NCBI RefSeq assembly: GCF_910592395.1
Contig: NC_088310.1
Span: forward strand, 22,141,501-22,205,500
Reading direction: 5' to 3'
From: Lineus longissimus
Taxonomy: Eukaryota; Nemertea; Pilidiophora; Heteronemertea; Lineidae
Length of the DNA stretch: 64,000 bases
The position numbers and the translations under genes are program-made. Below the pieces are notes generated by a model. It ran no database searches, was not told the origin of the DNA, and saw only the letters and a list, made by a program, of their open reading frames with translations. The stretch's first letter is position 1. Each line of letters starts with the position of its first letter. Of the stretch, positions 1 to 10,819 are shown in pieces.

Positions 1-3000
1 CAAGGTGCAGCGTATGTTGAAACAGCTGGGTAGTAAGCTCCCTCCAACTAGAATGGTTGGGATCTTTATTCCCAGGTATGTACCGTGTGTGTATTGCCAA
101 GGGTTTTGATGCATTAAGAAGTATGGTAGTCAAAAATAGAGAGTCACTTTATAGAGGAGGGGCGTTAAGTACATTGCTTGATGAATTAGCATGACATCAT
201 TGAACCCAATTGGATGGCTTGATGTAGCACAGTGCGACCATGCACGTAAGTGAAAACAAGAGTCGTTTTTTTCAAAATGACTAGAATGTGGATTACCATG
301 CTCTTGCAGGCACCCCTTGTTTGAAAAATTGGAAGCTGCCGCAGAGACGAAGTCACCAACTAAAAACATGAAAATGTATAATTAGAATGTTCTTAAATCA
401 TTTAAGGTGCCACGAAAACAACACCTATCACACAGTACAGGTCTATGATCATCTCGGCCTTATGTTCTGCGTTGATCCAACGACTGGCCAGCCAACTTCA
501 GACAGAATTCGTGGAGTTCCTGACTGTACAAGTAAGCGATGTTCATCAAAATCAAATATCCTGTTGTCTTTATTGACTATCGTCTGATAGATAAGAAATT
601 GGCATATAACAAAATCAGATGATGAAAACCTCAAAGATGACAGGACACGTCATTTTGTTGGGTATTTCTGTTCAGTATATTTTGAAGTCGCCTTAGAACC
701 ACTAAAAACTATCAACATCGAAACTCTATTTTGTCTTAGGTTGACATTATATAATTGATGACTATGCACTTTTTTATTTGTAGAGCCGGAGAAGACAGGC
801 ACAGAGGCAGGTGAGTCTACACTTCAAACCTAAGGACAAAGTTTTGCAACCAAATTTTATTGAGCAGATAAAAAACAACAAGTTTATTGGGGAATGTGTT
901 GCCTTTGTGTTTATAAAATGCTAAAGTCATTGGACATGATGATATATTATCTTCTCGACTAACTTTATTATATTATTCTTCAGTGTGCCAAACTGGTAAG
1001 ACCACTTTCTGCCCAACGTCGATATGTGAGCATGCAAAGTGTCCTGACCACCCAGATGCCACTTGCCTCATCAACCCATGCAGTGGTTGCAAGCCGGAAT
1101 TCTACAGGAACATCAGCCAGCCCCTTGAATGTTTCAAGAAGCGAGGTAATTTTTTTACTAAATTTTCCTTGCAATGAAGCTGTTTCTTTTTCAAATGCGA
1201 TACTAGTAGATTTTGGTTAACTTTTATCTAAGGGCATTTTATGGTATCCAAAAAAAACTATTCCAACAGTTACAGGGCATATGAAGGGGTCTAAACCAAA
1301 CTTAATCTTATTCTATTGTGTTCGTTGAAATTCTTTACCAGCAGGCCAAACCAATCTAACATATGTTGTAAACCACCAAATTTTCCCCGGCTATTTTTCA
1401 CGAATCTTTTCATGCATTTTCATGAATTGCCAAAATAAAGTGGTGGGAAAAATTTGTTGTTGATAGTCAATAACTTTGCAACCCTTGATATTTGTTTCGT
1501 ACACCACATTATTTTCAGATGCCAGTGCAGACTCATGTCAGAAGAAACTGTATCGAAACATCAAAGCTCAAGTTGACCAGAAGACCAAGATTATGGATCC
1601 TGCCATGACACCAAGCGCAGCGATGATGGAAAACATGATTGATCATCTTATCATAGCTAGGTCGGGGATGATGCCAAGCCTAGCGAGGGAACATGGTAAG
1701 CGAATAAGGCCTAAAATGGGGGGGGGGGGGCTTTTATCAGGAGAATATAGGCAAGTGTTTTGGATACTAAAAACATGCAGTGGGTCCCTAGGTAGGAATC
1801 TGTTTTTGTCTGCTTATATACTGTCATGGAATGATGTTTTCCTGACAGATTTGGTATTTGAAAGTGACTAAGACCCTCACTATATCTCATATCTCAGAAT
1901 CCTACATCACCCCCTGTTGAGGCCGATGATTTGTCAATACCCTCAATTAACAGAATGTGGTCAATATCTTTCAGCGAAAACTAAGGGGACAAAATTCCTG
2001 CTTTACCTCAAGTATAAAGATTTTGACATGGACAGTGGCAGCAATGATGGCAAGGGCAATGCTGCTGGAGGAAAGGGCAATGATGCACCTGACCACAACG
2101 TTAAGTTGAAATCTGAAGATTATGTTGCAAATAAGGCCTTCCGATGTGCCAACGTTGGCAACAATATTAAAAGAATGTATCTGTCTATGATGAGCAAAGT
2201 AAAAGGTGACATTGAGATGGCTATGGAAGAAGCTGATGCGAACCAACTAATCACTGCCACCTTCAAGAAACTTGATACCTTCCTGTTCAACTTGGGTTTG
2301 ACGCCAAGGGCAAACCTTTCTGATGCTGTGGTAAGGACACTGACTGCGCATTTTAAGAACATGATACGAGTAGACATGCATGGGAAGAAGCCTCTTGAAA
2401 CGGATCTAGAGAAGTGTAAAAACAAGACTGATGAGAAAAATTCAGGCATGACATTGGCTCCTGATGATGAGATAATGAAGCTTTTAAAAGCACGTGGGGA
2501 TATGGTATGCAATATGATGAGGCATTCGGGTGACTTTGTCAAGGAGTGGAAGAGCAAGCAGCACCCAGGTGATGGTGGTAAGTAAATCATTCTAAGACTG
2601 TCCATGCATCTTTCAGAATTTAGTATCATTTCAAAGGAAAAAAGCCATTCTGAAAATAATTGTATAGCTTACCGCAATGATTGAAGAAAGGAGAAAAAGA
2701 AGATCAGTGCAATTGAATGTTTCCCATATCTTTTTTTAAATGTTTTCGAAGCGTCGTTGTCATGTAGTCTTGTGGTTATTTTGGGCTGATGTCATTGTGT
2801 GATTTTTAAAATTAACTTAAACTGTGACCAGCCCATGCCAGTTTAAGATTTTAGAAAGATAAGGGGCCCAGTAAGATTCATCAATTTGTGGTCCAATAAG
2901 AAACAACTTTTTCATCTTAAAGTGTTTTTTCACTGCTCGCTTTAAACTAATCACACTCTTACTTTCAGCTACATTTCCAAAAGCCCAATGTGTGATGAAT

Positions 3001-6000
3001 CATGTGAATAATTCCCTTTGCAATGGAAAGAATACTGATGAGATGACCACTTTCTACTACCATAAGGAAGGGAACTGCGTCAGTGGAACGGCCCAGAAGT
3101 GTGCCATGACTGCCAACACATTCACATCTAAGCTGTCGTGCATGGCTAGATGCATGGCTAAAGGTAATTTTTCAAAACAATTACTTGGTTGACCTCTAAG
3201 ACAAGGCCTTGAACCATTCATCAGAGATCAGTACAAGGTCCACGCCTAAAAAAACTTCAAGCTTCCCCTCAACTGTTTTACTGACTACATGTAATATATT
3301 CCTTTTATTTATTTATTTTTAGTGCAACCTATGTTTTATGGTGTATTCATTCCCAAATGTAATGCCACCCTGAAAGGCTTTAGTGCCAAGCAGAGTCACA
3401 GTGGGTTCAGCTGGTGTGTCGATGTAAAGGGCGTAGTCCAGAAAGGACCTGTCGTGGGAGAGAATCTCAACTGTACTGCAAACACTCACAGTAAGAAGCC
3501 AAATATTCCATTGTACCATTCCTCACTGGGGAAAAAAAATGTTAAAAACCAATTAGCCTTGAGTAGCCTAATAACATGCTCAGCCTGTTGGTTCACCTTA
3601 AACATCAAATGTGGACTGCATTTAATTTCAAGTCAGAAGCAAAGTCAGCCATCTTGGGTATTCTGAAGTCTTGTAAATATCTTGTCTAGTATCATGTACA
3701 TAGCTGTGAAATCATCTAAAGTATTGCATGAAAAAATGAGGTATATGACATTCACTTACAGGCTGAACAAGTCATTTTCTTATATTTCAGAAACGATTCC
3801 ATCTCTGCTTGAAAGTAAGTTTTGTCAAATCCCATGTCAGGGCTTCATTGATTGCAGGCTGTTCTTGACTGCTGAGGCCGTCCTTGGTACCTCAGTCCTG
3901 CATATACATTATGTTCAGTTTTCTATGTCTTACCAATGAATGTACTCGTAGTTTTCACCAGAATCTGTCATGTTCGCACAAGGTTTTTTGCCAATCCAGC
4001 CTGTGGTCATACTTAAGTTCTTAGATTATTGCTTCATGTTTATAGTTTCAATACAAAACTACTTTATTAGATTTTACTGAAAGTCACACAGTAAAATGAT
4101 ATTTTCGAAAAAAATATTGAAATTTGTTCAAACCCTCATTTCAGCCTGCAGTAATGGTAAACCATTCAAGACCTGTGAAGACGCATGTGCAAATACCATT
4201 GCATGCATATACAACAAAGGTAATGTTCATTGCACTGCCGATCCATGTAATGACTGCAAAGTGACCTGGAGAACAGATGCCAATGAAGATGTCACAGCAA
4301 AATGTAAAACATGGAAGCCCGGTGAGTGTTGATAAAAACAGGTTTTCTACATTCTAATATCTCTTGCGCCTGTTTGTGCAGCTGCATCATGTCTTTCACT
4401 TAAACAATGAAAATTACTACTAGGAAATGACATGACTTGATTGAGGTTGTCAGAACGAATGTAGGTAAAAATCCCCCCCCCGGCAAAAATCCCCCAGGTA
4501 ATAATCCCCCCCCCCGGTAAAAATCCCCCAAGGTAAAAACCCCCCCCCCCCCCCAGTAAAAATCCCCCTACAGATAAAAAATGTGTTGTGTATTGTGCAT
4601 TAGGCCTATAGCTTAGACTCGGGCTTGTTTTCCACCCGATTCTAATGTTGGGCGAACCTTTTCTTTGCCCCGCCCAAGTAAAAGAAGTGAACAAGAAAAT
4701 TTGTATAAAAACAATGGTGTAATTCATTTTATAATGATTCTGCTTTTGCCTACAACAGGCCTACTGTAGGGGATATTTACCAAGGAGATTTTTACCTTGG
4801 GGATTTTTACGGGGGGGGGATTTTTACGGGGGGGGATTTTTACCTTGGGGGGATATTTACTAGGGGGATATTTACCGGGGGATTTTTACCTGGTACCGTC
4901 CGAACAAACAGTTAGACAAACATATGCAGATTGGCCTATGGATTGTTCCGAGAGTAGCAAGACAATGCTACTTTATGCTACTTCTGGGGTTTTTTTGCTC
5001 CCACCACATCTCATGCATCTTTTGGTGAGAGATGCATGGAGCTCACTGTGTTCTTGACCTATTTGAACTTTGTACTTTCCAGCTGAGGTTTGTCCTGGTG
5101 GCACTTTCAATATTTGCCCAGATAGCGTGTGTGAGTCTGATGAAGGAAAATGTAAGAATGATAATCTGGAGACAGTGCACTGCATCCCTGACTGCTCTTG
5201 CAAGCCCAAGCTGCATCGTTACGATTCCACCAAAGACCGATTAGAAGAACTGACCTCTGATGACAAGTTTTGTAGTAAGTGACACATGCCATCCACTGGC
5301 CTTTTACCTTGGCTCTCTCTTTGGAATCAACACCTGGTGATAAATGCAGCAGAACCTCTCTTTGAAATTATATTATAAACCCATTATGTACATGTACGTG
5401 GTTTCAAACATCCAGATACCTCTCTGTTATCATTTGATGCTGGATATGTCTTCGTGGTAATAATTGGTCTGATTTTCTTTACAGCGAACAACCCAAAGTC
5501 TAAAAGAGTGACCATTAAAGTTGATGCACCATCAGAACTTGCTGATTTATTCCAGGTTGTGGATGGGTTTGTGTAAGTTTGCTACTGGAGCTAGTGAAAT
5601 AAGTTATGACTTGTGTCTGTGTGTCACTAGAACAATATATGGTGCATAAGGTTTCTGAGCGCATTGTACTTGGGCAGGTCTTTAAACTAGATAAAGAAGG
5701 GAGAGAATTTCATAACAAGAAGAAAATCAAAGTGCTGTAATTGGCCACCAAAGGCAGATGAATGAAAATAAATTCCTGCTACACTCTTGAAAGAAGTCCA
5801 ATGCAATACATTTTGATTCTATGAACAACTGAGTAAAGAGAGAATTACTTTTCATTGCCAGCTATTTAAAAATGCGTTGCTCTTTTGTTCGGAAGCAATA
5901 TGTGCCGTTTCACTTGCACCATTGGTGGCTTATATATGAAATAACACTGTTTAATTAATTGGCAATCAATTTTAAATGGTAAGAAAGTTGTTTAGTCGTT

Positions 6001-8703
6001 TATCAAAGGAATTGCTTTGGATTTTGCACAAGGCTAATACATTTTGATATTTTTCAGGGCCAGGGTCAGGGCCATTATTGAACAGCTTATGCGTGTCTTT
6101 AATCTCCTACGGGAATATATAAACAACCTCTCAGTCAAGAAAGGAAGTATCAACATTTCCTTTACAGTAACTGCACCAAATGCTGATGACATTGCTAGGC
6201 ATATCAGTGATACGGTGAGTTTTTCTGTAATAAAAGAGTCAGTAGATTGCATTTAGAATGCTTCGAAATACTGCTCATAAGACTTTATCAGGATAAATCA
6301 CAAGTGACCGAATATAGGTAATAAAGGCACTGGAAAAAAGGCACTAGGTAAAAAAGGCACTGGAAAAAAGGCACCAGGAAAAAAGGCACTGAGTAAAAAA
6401 GGCACTGGAAAAAAAGGCAATGGAAAAATGGCTCCAGGAAAAATGTATGGGAAATCTCTACTACATAAAAAATAAAAATAAAAATTTCTATGTGCATTTC
6501 TATGTGTAGTTTTTTTCTACATCAACAGAATACTGGGTGGTCCAAAAAAACGGAACAGCCTATTTTCAGTACCCTCCGACCAGAAAAACTAGCTTGGATA
6601 GGCAGGGAATCCTTATAAAAAATGATACAAAGATCATCCGATTTGGTCCAGCAGTTTAATCAAATTAGATTCAGGGTTCCCTCACCAATAACCTATTTCT
6701 ACAATATACAATAGTTTATCACAAGAGTGGCTATTGACATCTAGCAAAACATTCTTGATGAGTCTCATTGCAGTTTTATTGGTGAGAAAGACAGACTTGG
6801 AAGCACATTACACACAGCACATTACACATATAGAAATGCACGGGGGGGGGATTTCCTAGAGATTTCCTGGTGCCTTTTTTTCCAGTGCCTTTTTTACCTA
6901 GTATAGTGATTTCCTGGTGCCTTTTTTCCAGTGCCTTTTTTACCTACCCAGTGCCTTTTTTCCTAGTGCCTTTTTTACCTTGTGCCTTTTTTTTCCAGTG
7001 CCTTTTTTCCGTAACTTTTTTTCCAGTGCCTTTTTTTCCATTGCCTTTATTACCGTCTACCCAAGTGACCATGCAAGATTCTGTTCTAAATGTTGCCATG
7101 TGAAATACATTGGTCGGTAATTCAAGGGGCAAAACACCAAAAAGACACCACTATTTAAGAAAAAATCCACTGAAATCCACTTCGAATTTTCTGGATCTTT
7201 TTAACGCTCACTATATGACTGCAATGAAAAGCAGCTTGTACATTTCCAATCTACTAACTCCTCAGATCATGACCATCCTTGATAGAAATTCTGCACTGAT
7301 AGTGTGCATCTTGGATTTATTGTCGTTGTGACAGATACATGTTTTTAGGTTGTCCCATAGTCTTCATAGAGTGGTGTATCATTTCTGTCATGTCTTGAAT
7401 TTCTTGAATTTCTTGGCAATGTGGCAGTAGGAGAGGTTCAAATTGGTAAACATTGCTGGATGCTTAGTTTCTCAGCTCAAATGACCCCCTACATCGGCAC
7501 ATCTTATCAATATTAACCCAGATGGCAACTTGATAACACACTACCTGTAAGTAATCTGTTCCTAGCAGCATTTACTTGCATAACAATCGTAGTACACTTA
7601 TAATTGACTTAATCTTCATCATTGTTTTCAGGCCAAAAATGGGACAGTGAATATTTCAATTAATGGTACAACTTACAATGTTGATTCAGTTGTCTCGGTG
7701 ACAGATGTAACAATGGCCACTCCAGGTGTAACGAAGATGACACCAGCTCCAGTATTTGATGATAAGAAAACACTCATCATATTCAGCTGCTCCATTGGTG
7801 GTGTTGTTCTTCTCACGATTGCCTTGCTACTCATTATTGTAAGTTCCAGGAGCTTTTTTGGCGAGATTAACGCATTTTCTTGTACATGTAGATTATCAGC
7901 ATTGTTTTTTTTCAAGACTGCCGCAATAAGGGGGTTTTCTAAACCTTGTACATTTCAGATATGCTGAATATGCCTGTACGTTGTAATAAAAGACTCGATG
8001 AGTCCCAAATATTAAGATTTGAAAGCTATGTTTCATTTACTGCTTTTCTGTATAAAAAAATGGGGGTTAGAAAGTGTAATCCTTGGATGTCTGTTGACTG
8101 GTCATGTTTCTTTTGAACATCCTCCTGTATTGTCTTTATAAATGACTGTCCTACTTTCAGCTTCTTTGCCGGAAGAGGGTACAGGATGAAAAGAAGAAGG
8201 TAAGATATGTGAATTGTACTGAAAATATTAAATATAAAATTGAAATGCAGGGGTTGATTCTGTCTTTCGTGCATAATTTACCCATGCGAAACCAATCTTG
8301 AATGTATATTACGGTGTTTAAAAAAAATTCTTATTCCAACATTTTCAATGAGTATTGTACGTGCTTCACTTATTCAGGACTCACAAGTTCTGTTGAATAT
8401 GAGCATTTGAAACCTCTCGCCTAACACATGAATGATAACTGTGATTCAAGGGGTCCAGTCAAGTTTCTTGCTTAAATGTTAACAACGACATCTACAAGGC
8501 ATAAGCATATCATGTGCTACACTGTTGTTTGAACATCATAAACCAAACACTCCCGAGTAGACACGACATTTCAAAAACCATTTTAACCTCCTTGCATATT
8601 CAACTTGATGACTTCTTCTTTGCAGTCGAAATACAATCCATATGAGAAGACCTTTGGCAACCCTGGCTTCAATATGGATGATGAATGCTACAAGCCTGAC
8701 TAG
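1..8703 (+). CDS. Type I membrane protein with thyroglobulin-1-like, Kunitz, Cys-rich and SEA-like modules (5' partial)
   Basis: Exons: 1-75 (enters from the left), 407-531, 784-810, 984-1145, 1519-1695, 1975-2577, 2969-3163, 3323-3490, 3791-3814, 4145-4321, 5083-5274, 5485-5572, 6058-6214, 7632-7838, 8161-8199, 8626-8703. All joints are GT-AG and in phase, giving 830 visible residues; most ectodomain exons are phase 1-1 modules. Order: thyroglobulin-1-like module (GIFIPRC, FCVD; exons 1-2), Cys-rich module (984-1145), a largely helical 260-residue region of unknown family (1519-2577), Kunitz module (2969-3163; last Cys spacing x7, x12, x3), second thyroglobulin-1-like module (GVFIPKC, WCVD; 3323-3490), two further Cys-rich modules (4145-4321, 5083-5274), SEA-like region (5485 to 7632-7838), a membrane helix at about residues 770-794 followed by CRKR, and a 36-residue tail containing NPYE and NPGF. 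Inferred role: cell-surface protein with protease-inhibitor-type modules. No named orthologue is recognised. Exon calls are firm; function is not. Confidence 0.85.
4457..4897. mobile_element. Foldback element with arms of GGTAAAAATCCCCC-type repeats
   Basis: This lies in the intron between exons 4145-4321 and 5083-5274 of the first gene. The left arm (about 4461-4573) is an array of 14-18 bp units of the type GGTAAAAATCCCCC with variable C runs. The right arm (about 4764-4890) carries the reverse complement. The two meet around a centre of about 190 bp, where CCCCTACAG pairs with CTGTAGGGG. The left end reads GAATGTAGGTAAAAA; the right end, on the bottom strand, reads GGTACCAGGTAAAAA. Flanks GTCAGAAC (4449-4456) and GTCCGAAC (4898-4905) match at 7 of 8 bases and may be a target-site duplication. 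There is no coding capacity, so the element is presumably non-autonomous. Confidence 0.72.
6310..7061. mobile_element. Foldback element with arms of GGCACTGGAAAAAA-type repeats
   Basis: This lies in the intron between exons 6058-6214 and 7632-7838 of the first gene. The left arm (about 6317-6445) repeats units such as GGCACTGGAAAAAA and GGCACTAGGTAAAAAA. The right arm (about 6868-7054) is the inverted counterpart with more units. An inner inverted part pairs GGGAAATCTCT near 6450 with AGAGATTTCC near 6860. A perfect 9-bp direct repeat CAAGTGACC flanks it at 6301-6309 and 7062-7070, a good target-site duplication. The left end reads GAATATAGGTAATAAA; the right end, bottom strand, reads GGTAGACGGTAATAAA. 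No transposase is present. The 9-bp duplication and repeat-built arms recall Drosophila FB elements, which are linked to the Mutator superfamily. Confidence 0.78.
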
Positions 8704-10819
8704 GCTTAGATTAACGAACCAGCACAAGGTCAAGACTTTTTTTCCGAAGATTTTCAATGTGAATCATAATGAGTACAATTCTCAAATTCAGCAAGATCTA
8801 CAATACAATTTCTCTGAAAGCATCTTCCAACATTTTGAAATCAGGCCTTGTTTAATTAATTGTTGTTCAGTGATCATATTTTGATTACTTGTATACAATG
8901 TAGCGACATTTGTAGCTTTTATACCATTTATGTATGTCCGGGCCACCCCTGGTGTGTTATTGCTTCACGGGTAACTTAGTAGGCAGAATCATGATTTGGC
9001 TGTAAAGAGGAGTAAATGAGCCTCTTGGGCATCCAAGTCTTATGTTACCCAATAGGTTGAGAAGGGTGGCCCTTCATTTCATTCAGTAATTTGCACCAGC
9101 TATGTACATGTATCATACACACCACTTAATGGTTTTTCGCCTTTTGAACTAACAGTGTTATGTAAACTTTCTCAACAAATAAGACCCAGAACTCTCCAAA
9201 TTCTGCATTAATACAGCAGTATTTAATCATCTGTATCAATATCACATTTTCATATTTCCTGCCATCAAAACTCAGTGCCATGATTCAATAGTTCTGGTAT
9301 TAACACAGTGCTAGTATATTTACAGACAGTTGTATAAAAATTTGCCGCATAATTTCAGACAACACATTAGTGATACATGTAGAAAGATGTTCAGGTGATA
9401 GCCTTTTTTGGTCAAGGATGACAAGAATCCTTATATGTGACCTGTCACAGCAAAATGAGGCGCATGTCACACATAAGATATATGAGCCTTAATGACACTG
9501 TGAGATAATGGCGGAAGTTCATGTACTAATAGATTTCACAAATAGCAGACAACAGTGAAATGAACAACCTGTCCATCACAACTTACCGAGCTCAGAGCAA
9601 CATGCACCTGGTTTTACTGTGATGGGTAAAATTATTTCCTTTCTGTGATATGGGTCAGTATTACTTTTACCATAAAAATTGAGTCCACATGGCATGTTTC
9701 CACATATGTGCAGCAGTATCTTTTGTGTTTTTCAAATTGTTTTCTTTTAAACACAATCCATAGCAAAATCTCATCGTATCGGTCAATACAATGTATATAT
9801 AACTATTTAGATATAGAGGTGTTTAACCTATATCAGCCAACCTGATCCCTGGTTCTGACGGATGGCCATAGACAAACAGGAATAGGTATGGTGTTTTTCA
9901 AATCCTTTGAACATCAGGTACACAAAAAATGCATGGATGCAACAAGTTTTCTTCGATCTCATTTAGGCATATTCATAATGTCTGTTCATCTTTGAATTGA
10001 TGAGTGATGATTCTTTGTTTTGTATAAACTTGAGTAGTGGACAAATGAAAGCACTCACCAGAAGCATCCCGTGATGATCACTGGCCTTGGCCTCTCCAGA
10101 AGGGAAGCACTTGCAGAGCTATTGCTCAAATGGGCCATTCATGGCTGAAATCAAAAGTCTATTACGGGTTGACAAAGTATCAGGTTTTTGCTTTAATGTA
10201 ATTTCATGGTATGCTTCTTTATCATGTGAAGATGCAAAATTTGTGCCATAACTTAAGAATAATTTACGAAAGACAGTTTACTTTTTAAAAAATTTTATGT
10301 AATATTTATATGTTCTCTTTTGTATACAATACAATGTGCTTTAAAAATAAACCTTATTCTATGTAAATGTATACATATTGCCTCTGATTTAACATAAACC
10401 TCATAAAAGGACAGTGATTAATCAATTCCAGAATGCATGAAGAAAGACGATGCCATCTATAATGTGGCCAAGACTTCAGAGCAATCATACCAAAAATCAG
10501 ACTAGTCCATAGAACTGAAGTCATGGGTAACTATATTGACAACCATAAGTGGTGCATAACCATAGTGGTATGCAAAAATACTTATCCTGCCTTTGGAGGA
10601 CAAATATTCTCTGAAGGATATGAACTCCTCCAAGTGCGGGGCGAACGCTGAAGAAGAAGACAATGGTCTTGATAGTGCTGAACCTCTACTCTTGGTCTAG
10701 GAAGACTCTGGCATGGCACTAGTCTGACTGACAGCATCTTTTTCAGCATATATGGTGGTTTCCAACACATCCTCATGGACAGCAGATCAACAAGTCAGTT
10801 TTTTCATCTGTTCATACAT
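8704..10819. other. 3' UTR of the membrane protein gene and convergent intergenic spacer
   Basis: No coding exon is seen. The first part is probably the 3' UTR of the upstream + strand gene. It contains a long imperfect hairpin: GGGCCACCC (8940-8948) with GGGTGGCCC (9064-9072), and GGGTAAC (8969-8975) with GTTACCC (9044-9050). The remainder lies between two convergent genes and must hold the 3' UTR of the - strand EF-hand gene, for which no clear poly(A) signal was found. Confidence 0.5.
10346..10351 (+). terminator. Candidate poly(A) signal AATAAA
   Basis: AATAAA occurs in an AT-rich stretch about 1.64 kb after the stop codon of the membrane protein gene. It is a plausible end for that transcript, although such hexamers also arise by chance in AT-rich DNA. 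Confidence 0.35.

Noticed and set aside
1726-1735. G10 run after the exon ending at 1695
   Set aside because: A simple homopolymer in an intron; no array or inverted partner nearby.
4347-5057. Gly-rich ORFs on both strands (GGFLPGGGI and similar)
   Set aside because: They are translations of the GGTAAAAATCCCCC foldback arms, not proteins.
6870-7120. Phe/Pro-rich ORFs with repeated FFPVPF
   Set aside because: Translations of the GGCACTGGAAAAAA repeat arm.
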